From JAQCEJ01 sp046160425 (GTDB lineage: Bacteria; Planctomycetota; Planctomycetia; Planctomycetales; Planctomycetaceae), in the NCBI GenBank assembly GCA_046160425.1, contig JBJXGP010000535.1, positions 1 to 8,697 on the forward strand: a DNA stretch of 8,697 nucleotides. Reading direction: 5' to 3'. Within the stretch, counting starts at the first letter, position 1. The number at the start of each line of letters is the position of its first letter. The position numbers and the translations under genes were made by a program. The notes under the pieces are model-generated. The model did no database searches, was not told the origin of the DNA, and saw nothing but the letters and a program-made list of their open reading frames with translations. Shown here piece by piece: positions 1 through 6,065 of this stretch.

Positions 1-1134
1 ATAGACCTCGCGGATGCGCCTCGTCATCTCCTGATGGCGAAACTGACCGGTGAATTGCTCGCGACCCGTTTGCCCCATCCGTTGTCGCAACGCCGGGTCG
101 TCGGCGAGTTCGATCAGGGCTTCGGTAAGTTTCGCACGATCATGCACGGGAATTAGAAAACCGGTCTCGCCGGGGATCACCACTTCCCGCGCCCCGTCGA
201 CGTCATACGAGACGACCGGTTTCCCCGAGATCAGCCCCTGCGGCAGAACGCGGGCCAAGCCTTCCCACAAGCTGGTATGCACGACCAGATCCATCGCAGA
301 GATCAGTTCGGGAATCCGCGACGGCGGCACCAGCCCTGTGAATACGAAGTGCTCGGTCAACCCCATCTGCGCGATCCGTTGCTGAATCTCCGCTTTCAAG
401 ATCCCGTCGCCGACGAACAAAAACCGCACGCGAGAGTTCCTCGCCACGACCGCCTGGGCGACGTTCAAGATCGCCTCGTGACCTTTCAAGTGAAACAGCC
501 GCGCCACTTTGCCGATGACGACCTGATCGGACGTGATGCCGAGTTCTTGCCGCACGCTTTGCGGATCGCGCGGCGGATGCAGGAACGGTTCGACCTCCAT
601 CCCGCTGTAGATCGTGACGAACTTGTCGCGCGGAGCAATTCCCGCGGCGACGTATTGATCGGTCATCGCATCGCAGACGCTGATGATCCGCTCGCAGCGC
701 TTCGCGGCCCAACGCTCGGCCCGGCGATATAGCCAGTGCGCGAGCGGATGCTGCCCCACGTGAAAGGCCGCTCCGTGAATGGTATGCACCGCGGGGATGC
801 CGAGTTTCGCCGCGGCGGCTCTCCCTAAAATTCCCGCTTTGGAACTGTGCGTATGCACGAGGTCGGGTTTCATCTCGCGCAGCAGTTTCACGAGGGCACG
901 GTACGCGGCCAAGTCGCGCAGCGGATGCAAATTCCGCCGTAGTTCGGGAAGCACGCGGAACGTGAAGCCCCCCTGCGCGGCGCGCTGTTCGAGGCTCCCC
1001 TCGGGGCCTAGACCGGGACCGGTGACCAACGCCACGCGATCCCCGTAATCGCGATGCTGATCTTCGACATTGAGCAGCGTATTTTCCTGTGCCCCCCCGA
1101 TGATGAGCCGGGTGATCACATGCACGACATGCAT
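1..1134 (-). CDS. Family-4 (GT-B) glycosyltransferase, C-terminus cut by window edge
   Basis: Translating the minus strand from the ATG at 1134 gives 378 open codons to the window edge, so the last residues and the stop are missing. The N-terminus carries the GT4 opening MHVVHVITRLIIGGAQEN, with the glycine-rich GGAQEN loop at residues 13-18. HTHSSKAGILGR (94-105) and HTIHG (117-121) follow, then IGKVARLFHLKGHE (207-220), the start of the nucleotide-sugar-binding Rossmann domain. The C-terminal acidic site reads HTSLWEGLARVLPQGL (286-301). Family knowledge: such enzymes move a sugar from an activated donor onto a lipid-linked or polysaccharide acceptor at the cytoplasmic face of the membrane, often in exopolysaccharide or O-antigen synthesis. 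The EX7E motif reads E291-X7-Q299 here. No signal peptide or membrane span is visible. It lies 90 bp after truA on the same strand. No strong ribosome-binding site precedes the ATG, but the family match begins right there. Donor and acceptor cannot be told. Confidence 0.93.
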   Translation of the reverse strand, partial: MHVVHVITRLIIGGAQENTLLNVEDQHRDYGDRVALVTGPGLGPEGSLEQRAAQGGFTFRVLPELRRNLHPLRDLAAYRALVKLLREMKPDLVHTHSSKAGILGRAAAAKLGIPAVHTIHGAAFHVGQHPLAHWLYRRAERWAAKRCERIISVCDAMTDQYVAAGIAPRDKFVTIYSGMEVEPFLHPPRDPQSVRQELGITSDQVVIGKVARLFHLKGHEAILNVAQAVVARNSRVRFLFVGDGILKAEIQQRIAQMGLTEHFVFTGLVPPSRIPELISAMDLVVHTSLWEGLARVLPQGLISGKPVVSYDVDGAREVVIPGETGFLIPVHDRAKLTEALIELADDPALRQRMGQTGREQFTGQFRHQEMTRRIREVY

Positions 1135-1171
1135 TGATGATGATTTTCTATGTCAGACTGACCATAAATGG

Positions 1172-1269
1172 ATAGGGAGATCGGGGGATGGGGTGATTGG
1201 GAGTGAAATCGTAGAACCCGTCGATCATTCGAATGAGCATTCTGACTCCCCATCTCCCGATCTCCCCAT
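1172..1269. repeat. Imperfect inverted repeat spanning the truA stop
   Basis: The 22-bp arms at 1172-1193 and 1248-1269 are complementary at 20 of 22 positions, with a loop of about 54 bases that contains the truA stop codon (1225-1227). The right arm is coding (TruA tail), the left arm lies in the gap before the glycosyltransferase gene. In the truA transcript this would form a long G/C-rich hairpin at the 3' end. It lacks a clean U-run, so a terminator role is uncertain. Confidence 0.65.
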
Positions 1270-2079
1270 CTCCCGATCATACTCCACATGGACCAAAAAC
1301 AAACCATGCGCCGGTGCCGTCGGGCCGGCTTGCTTCCGATCGCCGGTTTCCAGAATCGTTTTGACCATCCCGGCGGGCCAGCGTCCGAGACCGACTTGCA
1401 GCAACGTCCCGGTGATAGCACGGACCATGTTATACAAAAAACCGTCGGCGGTGATTTCGAGCCAGATGAATTCTCCCTCCGCCTCCGTCGCGGATTCGAT
1501 CCTCTTCATTGCGGCGAAACCATCGTACCAGTTCGGTACGTGGGGAGCACGGAACAACCGCAGGTCGGCAACCGTTCGCACGCTCGAGGCGCGATTTGGA
1601 AAATCGGTTTCGAAGCAGCGAAAATCGTGCTCGCCGACGAGATGTTGCGCTCCCTCTTGCATCGAGGCCAAGTCGAGTTTATGCGGCACGTGATCGCAGT
1701 ACCTTCTGACAAACGGATGCCGCATTTCGCCCGTGTAGATGATGTAGCGATACGTTTTCCATTTCGCCGAGTACGTCGCATGAAATTCGGGAGCGACTTC
1801 CTCGGCCCGCCAGACGACGATGTCGTGTGGAAGCTCGCTGTTGACCGCCGCGGCCCAGCGTTCGACGGGGATGCGGCTGGAGGTCTGGAAATTGGCGACC
1901 TGTCCGAGGGCATGCACGCCGGAGTCGGTCCGCCCCGCCGCGATGATCGTGGGACGTTCGCCGGTCAGCCGTTCGATTGCCTGCTGCAATGTCTCTTGAA
2001 TCGTGGGCTGATCGGGCTGGACTTGCCAACCGGCGTATTCCGTCCCGTCGTATCCGAGAGTCAAACGAATGTTGCGCAT
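1225..2079 (-). CDS. truA: tRNA pseudouridine(38-40) synthase TruA
   Basis: TruA turns uridines 38, 39 and 40 of the tRNA anticodon stem-loop into pseudouridine in the cytoplasm. The product is 284 residues from the ATG at 2079, against about 270 in E. coli. I chose this start because the family's first strand (MRNIRLTLGYDGTEYAGWQ) begins there; the 25 codons upstream in frame look non-coding. The catalytic loop AAGRTDSGVHALGQ (47-60) carries the nucleophile Asp52. Other family blocks are the KWKTYRYIIY segment, RYCDHVPHKLD, and the C-terminal DGFLYNMVRAITGTLLQVG. Members usually stop soon after a sequence like GLFLVHVEY. Here 17 more residues (DREMGRSGDGESECSFE) follow, encoded largely by a 16-bp tandem repeat at 1246-1277, so the tail is probably repeat-derived. 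There is no clear Shine-Dalgarno. It is co-directional with argH (91-bp gap) and the glycosyltransferase (90-bp gap). Confidence 0.97.
   Translation of the reverse strand: MRNIRLTLGYDGTEYAGWQVQPDQPTIQETLQQAIERLTGERPTIIAAGRTDSGVHALGQVANFQTSSRIPVERWAAAVNSELPHDIVVWRAEEVAPEFHATYSAKWKTYRYIIYTGEMRHPFVRRYCDHVPHKLDLASMQEGAQHLVGEHDFRCFETDFPNRASSVRTVADLRLFRAPHVPNWYDGFAAMKRIESATEAEGEFIWLEITADGFLYNMVRAITGTLLQVGLGRWPAGMVKTILETGDRKQAGPTAPAHGLFLVHVEYDREMGRSGDGESECSFE
1246..1277. repeat. Perfect 16-bp tandem repeat (two units) inside the truA 3' end
   Basis: CTCCCCATCTCCCGAT occurs at 1246-1261 and again at 1262-1277 without a mismatch. On the minus strand it reads as alternating GGGGAGAT and CGGGAGAT units, which give the charged Gly-rich tail of TruA (REMGRSGDGES). 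A related 16-base stretch is at 4635-4650. I recall translated peptides of this type in unrelated hypothetical proteins, which suggests a dispersed repeat. Confidence 0.8.
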
Positions 2080-2103
2080 GTGAGTCGATGATGCATTTTG
2101 TAG

Positions 2104-2121
2104 GGTGCGTCGTGACGCACC
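2104..2121. repeat. Perfect 8-bp hairpin repeat between argH and truA
   Basis: GGTGCGTC (2104-2111) and GACGCACC (2114-2121) are perfect complements with a two-base loop, followed on the plus strand by TTTT. Both flanking genes are on the minus strand, where no U-run follows, so it is a poor terminator for argH. The TAGGGTGCGTC...GACGCACC pattern resembles a dispersed bacterial repeat I remember from several genomes. It lies 25 bp before truA. Confidence 0.6.
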
Positions 2122-2144
2122 TTTTCTGATTGTTGGCGGGAACA

Positions 2145-2160
2145 GGGGACTCACGTCCCC
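2145..2160 (-). terminator. Hairpin just after argH, possible weak terminator or repeat
   Basis: GGGGAC (2145-2150) pairs with GTCCCC (2155-2160), extendable on the outside by GCGGG (2137-2141) and CCGC across a small bulge. It begins about ten bases after the argH stop. In the argH direction only TGTT follows, so termination would be inefficient or the element is simply another palindromic repeat. Confidence 0.35.
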
Positions 2161-2170
2161 CGCTCGCTTG

Positions 2171-3562
2171 TTATTTTATTCCGAGGCGTTTTTGCCAGAT
2201 GGCGAGCTGTTCCCGCACCGGGCCTTCGCCTCCGGAACCGTAACTCTTCAGCGCGCGGACAGCGTTTGCTGCTCCCAATACCTGAAACACGTCATCCTCG
2301 ATTTTATCGCAGACCGACTGCAATTGGGCGAGCGACAACCCGGCGAGTTTCTGATTCTGCGTTTCGCACATCCGCACCAGTCCGCCGACCGTTTCGTGTG
2401 CGGTCCGCATGGGGACTCCCTTGAGAATCAGGTATTCCATCAGCACCGTGGCATCGAGAAAACCTTCCTCCAACCGAGCCGCGATCGTTTCCCGCTGCAA
2501 GACCGCGCCGCTGACGATCGCCGGAGCCAGATGCAAACAGGCGGCGACGGTATCGTAGGCATCGAACAGTGCGATTTTGTCTTCCTGCAGGTCGCGGTTG
2601 TAAGCCATCGGCAACCCTTTGAGCAGGACGAACACCTGCTGCAGGTCGGCGATCACGCGGGCCGATTTGCCGCGCACCAGTTCCAGCACGTCGGGATTTC
2701 GCTTTTGCGGCATGATCGACGACCCGGTCGTGTAACGATCGGGGAGTTTCAGGAACCCGAACTCGGTCGTACACCACAAAATCCATTCCTCGGCCCAGCC
2801 GCTCAGATGCGTGGCGATCAGCGACAGGCAGAACAGAAACTCGACCAGAAAATCGCGATCGCTCGACACATCGAGACTGTTCGCCGCGGGAGTCTGCATC
2901 TCGAGCAGCTCGCACGACCGCTGACGATCGATGGGCAGCGACGTCCCCGCGAGCGCCGCCGCTCCGAGCGATGAAATTTGCACCCGCGCCAGGCAATCGG
3001 CGAGGCGTCCGCGATCCCGCTCGAACTTCTCGCAATACGCCAGCCAGTAATGGACGGCGACGACCGGCTGCGCCCGCTGCAAGTGCGTGTAACCGGGAAG
3101 AATCACATCCAGATCGTTTTTACCGCGTCCCACAAATGCTTTTTGCAACTCGACCAGCAGGTGATCGACGTGCGCGATCGCTTCGCGGACGTAGAGTTTC
3201 AGATCGGTCGCGACCTGATCGTTGCGGCTGCGGCCGGTGTGCAATTTGCGGCCGACGTCGCCGATGCGGGCGATCAGCGCGCTCTCGATGTGCATGTGGA
3301 TGTCTTCGAGTTCGGTCTTGAACTCAAAGTTTCCGGCGGAGATCTCGCACCCGATCTGCTCGAGCGTCTCGACCATCTGCCGGCATTCGTCGGCGGTGAT
3401 TAGCCCGACTTCGGCGAGCATCCGCGCGTGAGCCTGCGACCCGACGATGTCGACCGCCGCCAACCGGGAATCGAAGCTGATCGATTCGGTGAACGATTCG
3501 ACTCCGGGATCGGTCTTCTCCTGAAATCGCCCTCCCCAGGCCTTCTGTGTCAAGTGAATCAT
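2171..3562 (-). CDS. argH: Argininosuccinate lyase
   Basis: ArgH splits argininosuccinate into arginine and fumarate, the last step of arginine biosynthesis, as a cytoplasmic homotetramer of the fumarase/aspartase superfamily. From the ATG at 3562 the protein has 463 residues (E. coli about 457). It opens with the family-typical KAWGGRF (7-13). Conserved blocks follow in order: EDIHMHIE (86-93), TGRSRNDQVATD (109-120), GYTHLQRAQP (157-166, with the catalytic-region histidine H160), and the superfamily signature GSSIMPQKRNPD (280-291), whose flexible loop carries the catalytic serine. YNRDLQEDK (321-329) is also intact. The open frame runs 38 codons further upstream, but those codons cross palindromic repeats (hairpin at 3584-3610, palindrome at 3619-3638) and look like nothing, so I reject that start. 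An AGGGGG stretch sits almost against the ATG, an unusually short spacing. No other arginine gene is in the window. Confidence 0.98.
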   Translation of the reverse strand: MIHLTQKAWGGRFQEKTDPGVESFTESISFDSRLAAVDIVGSQAHARMLAEVGLITADECRQMVETLEQIGCEISAGNFEFKTELEDIHMHIESALIARIGDVGRKLHTGRSRNDQVATDLKLYVREAIAHVDHLLVELQKAFVGRGKNDLDVILPGYTHLQRAQPVVAVHYWLAYCEKFERDRGRLADCLARVQISSLGAAALAGTSLPIDRQRSCELLEMQTPAANSLDVSSDRDFLVEFLFCLSLIATHLSGWAEEWILWCTTEFGFLKLPDRYTTGSSIMPQKRNPDVLELVRGKSARVIADLQQVFVLLKGLPMAYNRDLQEDKIALFDAYDTVAACLHLAPAIVSGAVLQRETIAARLEEGFLDATVLMEYLILKGVPMRTAHETVGGLVRMCETQNQKLAGLSLAQLQSVCDKIEDDVFQVLGAANAVRALKSYGSGGEGPVREQLAIWQKRLGIK

Positions 3563-3583
3563 CTCCCCCTGCAGCACTCTCTT

Positions 3584-3610
3584 TTTCTTTCTCCCCTTGG
3601 GAGAAAGAAA
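3584..3610. repeat. 12-bp perfect hairpin in the argH leader
   Basis: TTTCTTTCTCCC (3584-3595) and GGGAGAAAGAAA (3599-3610) are exact complements around a three-base loop. The hairpin starts 21 bp upstream of the argH ATG, and on the argH strand the downstream arm is followed by AAGAGAG. It would be transcribed in the 5' leader if argH is expressed from further upstream. The CTCCC...GGGAG core looks like a dispersed repeat. Confidence 0.7.
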
Positions 3611-3613
3611 TTT

Positions 3614-3641
3614 GGTGGCACAGACATTCCTGTCTGTGTGG
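3614..3641 (+). repeat. 28-bp palindromic dispersed repeat, copy 1
   Basis: The element has arms CACAGACA (3619-3626) and TGTCTGTG (3631-3638) around TTCC, flanked by GGTGG and TGG. The reverse complement of 6882-6909 matches it at 27 of 28 bases. I recall this motif as very common between genes in planctomycete-type genomes, a memory that was not checked. It lies between argH and its likely promoter. Confidence 0.8.
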
Positions 3642-3657
3642 TTCTTTATATTCGGCC

Positions 3658-3775
3658 CGTTGAAAAAGTGTGGCACTGCTGGCTTTCCCAGCAGTGGATT
3701 TCATAACCGTAGGAAAAAGACCGGGTGGATAAACCACCCGGCTCATGAATCTCTGCATTTGATCATTTTTCAACG
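3658..3775. repeat. 118-bp element with 10-bp inverted ends and two inner hairpins
   Basis: CGTTGAAAAA (3658-3667) is exactly complementary to TTTTTCAACG (3766-3775). Inside are two perfect hairpins: CACTGCTGG/CCAGCAGTG (3674-3682 and 3688-3696) and CCGGGTGG/CCACCCGG (3721-3728 and 3734-3741). There is no coding capacity and no obvious flanking target-site duplication. It resembles a miniature, non-autonomous palindromic element. On the argH strand the second hairpin is followed by TCTTTTTCC, the shape of an intrinsic terminator. Confidence 0.7.
3721..3741 (-). terminator. Terminator-like hairpin facing argH
   Basis: Read on the minus strand, CCGGGTGG, a five-base loop and CCACCCGG form a perfect 8-bp stem followed by TCTTTTT. 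It sits about 160 bp upstream of argH, inside the 118-bp element. It would stop transcripts coming from promoters further upstream, or insulate argH from queC-side transcription. No gene ends into it, so its role is uncertain. Confidence 0.4.
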
Positions 3776-3827
3776 TGCTGCTCAGTGATTGTCGCAACTC
3801 GTGATTTCACCCCCCGCTTGCTGCCGC

Positions 3828-3855
3828 TTGTCAGCCATCCAGCATACACTGTAAT
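3828..3855 (+). promoter_or_regulatory. Candidate sigma70-type promoter for queC
   Basis: TTGTCA (3828-3833) and TGTAAT (3850-3855) each match the -35 and -10 consensus at five of six bases, with a 16-bp spacer. This would give a leader of about 55 bases before the queC ATG. Assigned by eye; planctomycete promoters are poorly defined. Confidence 0.35.
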
Positions 3856-3917
3856 GTAGGGCTTGCGCAGTGCAACGGTCAATTCTCTCTCTCGCGAAAT
3901 AACGTGACTTCGATTGG

Positions 3918-4625
3918 ATGCCGACGATGACGAATCCTCAAAAACGGGCGGTGGTGCTGGTCAGCGGGGGACTCGATTCCGCGACGGTCCTCGCCATCGC
4001 GCGCCGGCAGGAGTTCGAATTATACGCCATCACCTTCGATTACGGGCAGCGTCATCGCGTGGAAATGGAGGCGGCAAAGCGGGTTTGCAATGCGGCGGGG
4101 GTCGCGAAACAGATCGTATTTCCGCTCGATTTCCGGGCCTTCGGCGGATCGGCGCTCACGTCGGACCTGCCGGTCCCCAAAAACCGTTCCGATGCCCAGA
4201 TGTCGGCGGATATCCCCATTACATACGTCCCCGCACGCAATACGGTCTTCCTCTCGATCGCCCTCGGCTGGGCCGAAGTCCTCAAAGCCAACGATATTTT
4301 TCTGGGAGTCAACGCCGTCGATTACAGCGGCTACCCCGACTGCCGCCCCGAGTTCATCGCCGCCTTCACGACGCTCGCGAACCTGGCGACGAAAACGGGA
4401 GTCGAAGAACATCAGCCGTTTCGAGTCCACACGCCGCTCATCTCGCTGACCAAAGCCGAGATCATCCGTAAGGGCGTCGAACTCGGAGTCGATTACTCCC
4501 TCACCCACAGTTGCTACGACCCCGACGCCATCGGCACATCCTGCGGCCAATGCGACTCCTGCCAGTTAAGATTGAAAGGCTTCGCCGACGCGGGGTTGGT
4601 GGATCCGGTGAGGTATGGGAAATAG
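3918..4625 (+). CDS. queC: 7-cyano-7-deazaguanine synthase QueC
   Basis: QueC uses ATP and ammonia to convert 7-carboxy-7-deazaguanine to preQ0, the precursor of queuosine in the tRNA wobble position (EC 6.3.4.20). The 235-residue product matches the family length (about 231 in E. coli). The PP-loop ATP-binding motif SGGLDS is at 16-21, in the context RAVVLVSGGLDSATVL. Also present are FDYGQRHRVE (40-49), YVPARNTVFLS (103-113) and NAVDYSGYPDCRPEF (132-146). The zinc site comes near the end as Cys199, Cys209, Cys212 and Cys215 (SCYDP...SCGQCDSC), followed by LRLKGF. An ATG at 3927 is an equally plausible start; neither has a good Shine-Dalgarno. It is divergent from argH. No queD, queE or queF is within view, so the rest of the pathway must lie elsewhere. 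I see no preQ1 riboswitch in the leader. Confidence 0.98.
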   Translation: MPTMTNPQKRAVVLVSGGLDSATVLAIARRQEFELYAITFDYGQRHRVEMEAAKRVCNAAGVAKQIVFPLDFRAFGGSALTSDLPVPKNRSDAQMSADIPITYVPARNTVFLSIALGWAEVLKANDIFLGVNAVDYSGYPDCRPEFIAAFTTLANLATKTGVEEHQPFRVHTPLISLTKAEIIRKGVELGVDYSLTHSCYDPDAIGTSCGQCDSCQLRLKGFADAGLVDPVRYGK

Positions 4626-4634
4626 CCGAGGTGC

Positions 4635-4650
4635 GAGATCGGGAGATAGG
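4635..4650. repeat. Third copy of the G-rich repeat unit, after queC
   Basis: GAGATCGGGAGATAGG matches the minus-strand reading of the truA-end repeat (GAGATCGGGAGATGGG) at 15 of 16 bases. It begins ten bases after the queC stop codon. Confidence 0.5.
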
Positions 4651-4660
4651 TTAGCCGCGA

Positions 4661-4694
4661 CGCGCAGGGTCTCCGTAGCGGAGCGCGCTTTCTT
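4661..4694 (+). terminator. Candidate terminator after queC
   Basis: CTCCG (4671-4675) pairs with CGGAG (4679-4683), and GCGC (4662-4665) can pair with GCGC (4685-4688) across an uneven bulge. TTTCTT follows directly. It starts about 36 bases after the queC stop. The stem is imperfect and the sequence may also be a dispersed repeat. Confidence 0.45.
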
Positions 4695-4742
4695 GACGAA
4701 GTATCACGATGTTGGCCTTCAACTCGTTTCTTCAGATTGTTA

Positions 4743-4771
4743 TTGCGGGTCGATTTTCGGAGGGATAGAAT
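4743..4771 (+). promoter_or_regulatory. Candidate promoter for the propeller gene
   Basis: TAGAAT (4766-4771) matches the -10 consensus at five of six bases, with TTGCGG (4743-4748) 17 bp upstream as a weak -35. The queC terminator candidate precedes it, which supports separate transcription. Leader of about 75 bases. Confidence 0.35.
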
Positions 4772-4852
4772 CGAATTGGCATAACCGAGGTCATCGATGC
4801 GCTCGATGCTTCGGTGATCGAATAATTTCCGATCTCAATGGAGTGTTGCGCC

Positions 4853-5926
4853 ATGCTGGGGATTCTTATGCGGGTTACTTTCCACGCGGTCTTCGTCGTC
4901 GCGATCATGATCTGGTCGACTAGCGTCAGGTCTGAAGAAAGTGAGTTTATCCCCAGGCAGAACGCATACAACGCGATTCCCAGTCCTGATGGAACCAAGG
5001 TCGCATTCGTTCAAACCGGACGGGGTCGCGCTGGCTCCGGTGGATTCGGGCGATCGAATTTGCGATCGGATGTGATGGTCTCCGACGTTCAGGGCAACCT
5101 TCTCTCGAAGGAACCATTAGCCGACTCCTTTCTTGCGGGATGGACACCCGACGGGAAAAGCCTCGTCTGCTACCGAGACTGGCAATTCTTTCTGGTCGCA
5201 CTCGACGGCACCAAAACACAAGCGGGGAAGATTCCCGACCAGGAGAGTCGGCCTGAGAGAGTTGTGTACCACTCAGCAACGGGTCGCTTCCTTTGGCCTG
5301 AGAGAGACCGTGGGATCGGTATCGTTCGTAACGACGAGGGGCAGGAACTTGCCCGCCACGAGTCTCTCCTGGGGCATCTTGCATTGTCGAATGACGGGAA
5401 GTGGCTGGCGGCAATCTCCGGCAATCTGAAGGTGTTGAACGTGGCCGCTCAGACTTGGGCGGACTTGGGTCCGGTCACCATCCACCCGCTGCACGGGAAT
5501 TGGGACTACATCAAGCCATCCTGGAACCCCTGGTTCGACGACAGCAGTCACCTTGCATTCGTCTCGGGAGAGGAGGTTGTCGTCGCGACTCCCGACGGCA
5601 AGCAAAAGAGAACGCTTTGTCAACTTCCGTCGCTCGGCGGCCTGGCCAGCGCATCGCCAGATGGCAAGCACGTAGCCTATGTCACATTCGAAGAAGGGAA
5701 ATCCGAACGTCGGCGTGATCTCACATTCTGCGGCAATGCTCGTGTGTGGGTTGTTTCAACTTTGCAACCGGACAAACCGCAGGCTGTAACCGAGGAGAAT
5801 CCTGACTCCATCTATGGCATACGCTGGATGAACGCGGAAGAAGTCATCTTCGACCGCATCGCAGATACGCCCTTTTACAACCGCGCCCGATTGTGGAGAG
5901 CCACCGTGCCGCATGAATCTGAATAG
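4853..5926 (+). CDS. Secreted TolB/PD40-type beta-propeller protein, function unknown
   Basis: Counting from the first in-frame ATG at 4838, the frame has 362 residues. A basic residue and a hydrophobic core at 12-29 (RVTFHAVFVVAIMIWSTS) look like a signal peptide, probably cut near VRS/EES. I prefer the ATG at 4853 because GGAG lies about nine bases before it; 4838 and 4868 are possible alternatives. After the signal come six evenly spread repeats of the PD40 type (a short strand, S/N-P-D-G-K, then a hydrophobic strand): AIPSPDGTKVAFV (46-58), GWTPDGKSLVC (101-111), ALSNDGKWLAAIS (182-194), WNPWFDDSSHLAFVSG (229-244), ASASPDGKHVAYVT (270-283) and GIRWMNAEEVIFD (327-339). This fits a six-bladed TolB-like propeller and nothing else: there is no protease domain, kinase domain or membrane anchor. 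Such domains usually bind proteins or glycans in the periplasm. The ligand is unknown, and I recognise no named family. It converges on the PEP-CTERM gene. Confidence 0.82.
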   Translation: MLGILMRVTFHAVFVVAIMIWSTSVRSEESEFIPRQNAYNAIPSPDGTKVAFVQTGRGRAGSGGFGRSNLRSDVMVSDVQGNLLSKEPLADSFLAGWTPDGKSLVCYRDWQFFLVALDGTKTQAGKIPDQESRPERVVYHSATGRFLWPERDRGIGIVRNDEGQELARHESLLGHLALSNDGKWLAAISGNLKVLNVAAQTWADLGPVTIHPLHGNWDYIKPSWNPWFDDSSHLAFVSGEEVVVATPDGKQKRTLCQLPSLGGLASASPDGKHVAYVTFEEGKSERRRDLTFCGNARVWVVSTLQPDKPQAVTEENPDSIYGIRWMNAEEVIFDRIADTPFYNRARLWRATVPHESE

Positions 5927-5931
5927 GAATC

Positions 5932-5976
5932 GCCCCGCATCCGAGTACGGGGCAACGCCGAAACGGCTTATGCCCC
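5932..5976. terminator. Overlapping hairpins between convergent genes, possible bidirectional terminator
   Basis: GCCCCG (5932-5937) can pair with CGGGGC (5948-5953). Alternatively GGGGC (5949-5953) can pair with GCCCC (5972-5976), enclosing a GCCG-AAA-CGGC stem (5957-5967). The two folds share bases and exclude each other. The site starts six bases after the propeller stop and lies about 90 bases after the PEP-CTERM stop. There is no U-run in either direction. Confidence 0.3.
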
Positions 5977-6065
5977 GCCACCCGGTTGTGAGGAATTTCC
6001 CCGAATGCCGATGTTCCACGCGCATGCATACTGGCAAACAGCCGCCACCCATGCAACCTGTTAGG

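Larger units (their letters stand above)
3563..3917. other. Divergent argH/queC spacer, 355 bp, no gene
   Basis: The spacer is filled from the argH side by a 12-bp hairpin, the CACAGACA palindrome and the 118-bp inverted-end element. From 3776 to 3917 it holds the likely queC promoter and leader. I find no tRNA, small protein or known riboswitch. Short open frames here cross the palindromes in all directions and look like repeat translations. Confidence 0.7.

Noticed and set aside
203..732. Open frames on both strands (169 and 151 codons) in the first 730 bases
   Set aside because: Both are shadows of the glycosyltransferase frame, which is not a closed ORF because its stop lies outside the window.
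1246..1277. CRISPR-like repeat
   Set aside because: The units are directly adjacent with no spacers and there are only two; no cas gene is near.
1288..2091. A 267-codon plus-strand frame opposite truA
   Set aside because: Antisense to a conserved TruA; no domain, no ribosome-binding site, composition typical of a mirror frame.
2105..2974. A 289-codon open frame on the plus strand opposite argH
   Set aside because: It is antisense to a gene with intact catalytic motifs, its protein is Arg/Gln/His-rich with no recognisable domain, and such mirror frames are common in GC-rich genes.
3428..3797. Short frames through the argH leader on both strands
   Set aside because: They run through the palindromic repeats and their peptides (such as GTDIPVC or HRQECLCH) are repeat translations.
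3856..3917. preQ1 riboswitch in the queC leader
   Set aside because: Expected because queC is often so controlled, but I find no preQ1-I stem with an A-rich tail reaching the start codon.
4626..4837. tRNA or small RNA gene after queC
   Set aside because: No cloverleaf or T-loop sequence; the stretch is explained by a repeat unit, a terminator-like hairpin and a promoter candidate.
4615..4923. A 102-codon frame between queC and the propeller gene
   Set aside because: It overlaps the end of queC and the signal peptide of the next gene, crosses the terminator candidate and has no recognisable content.
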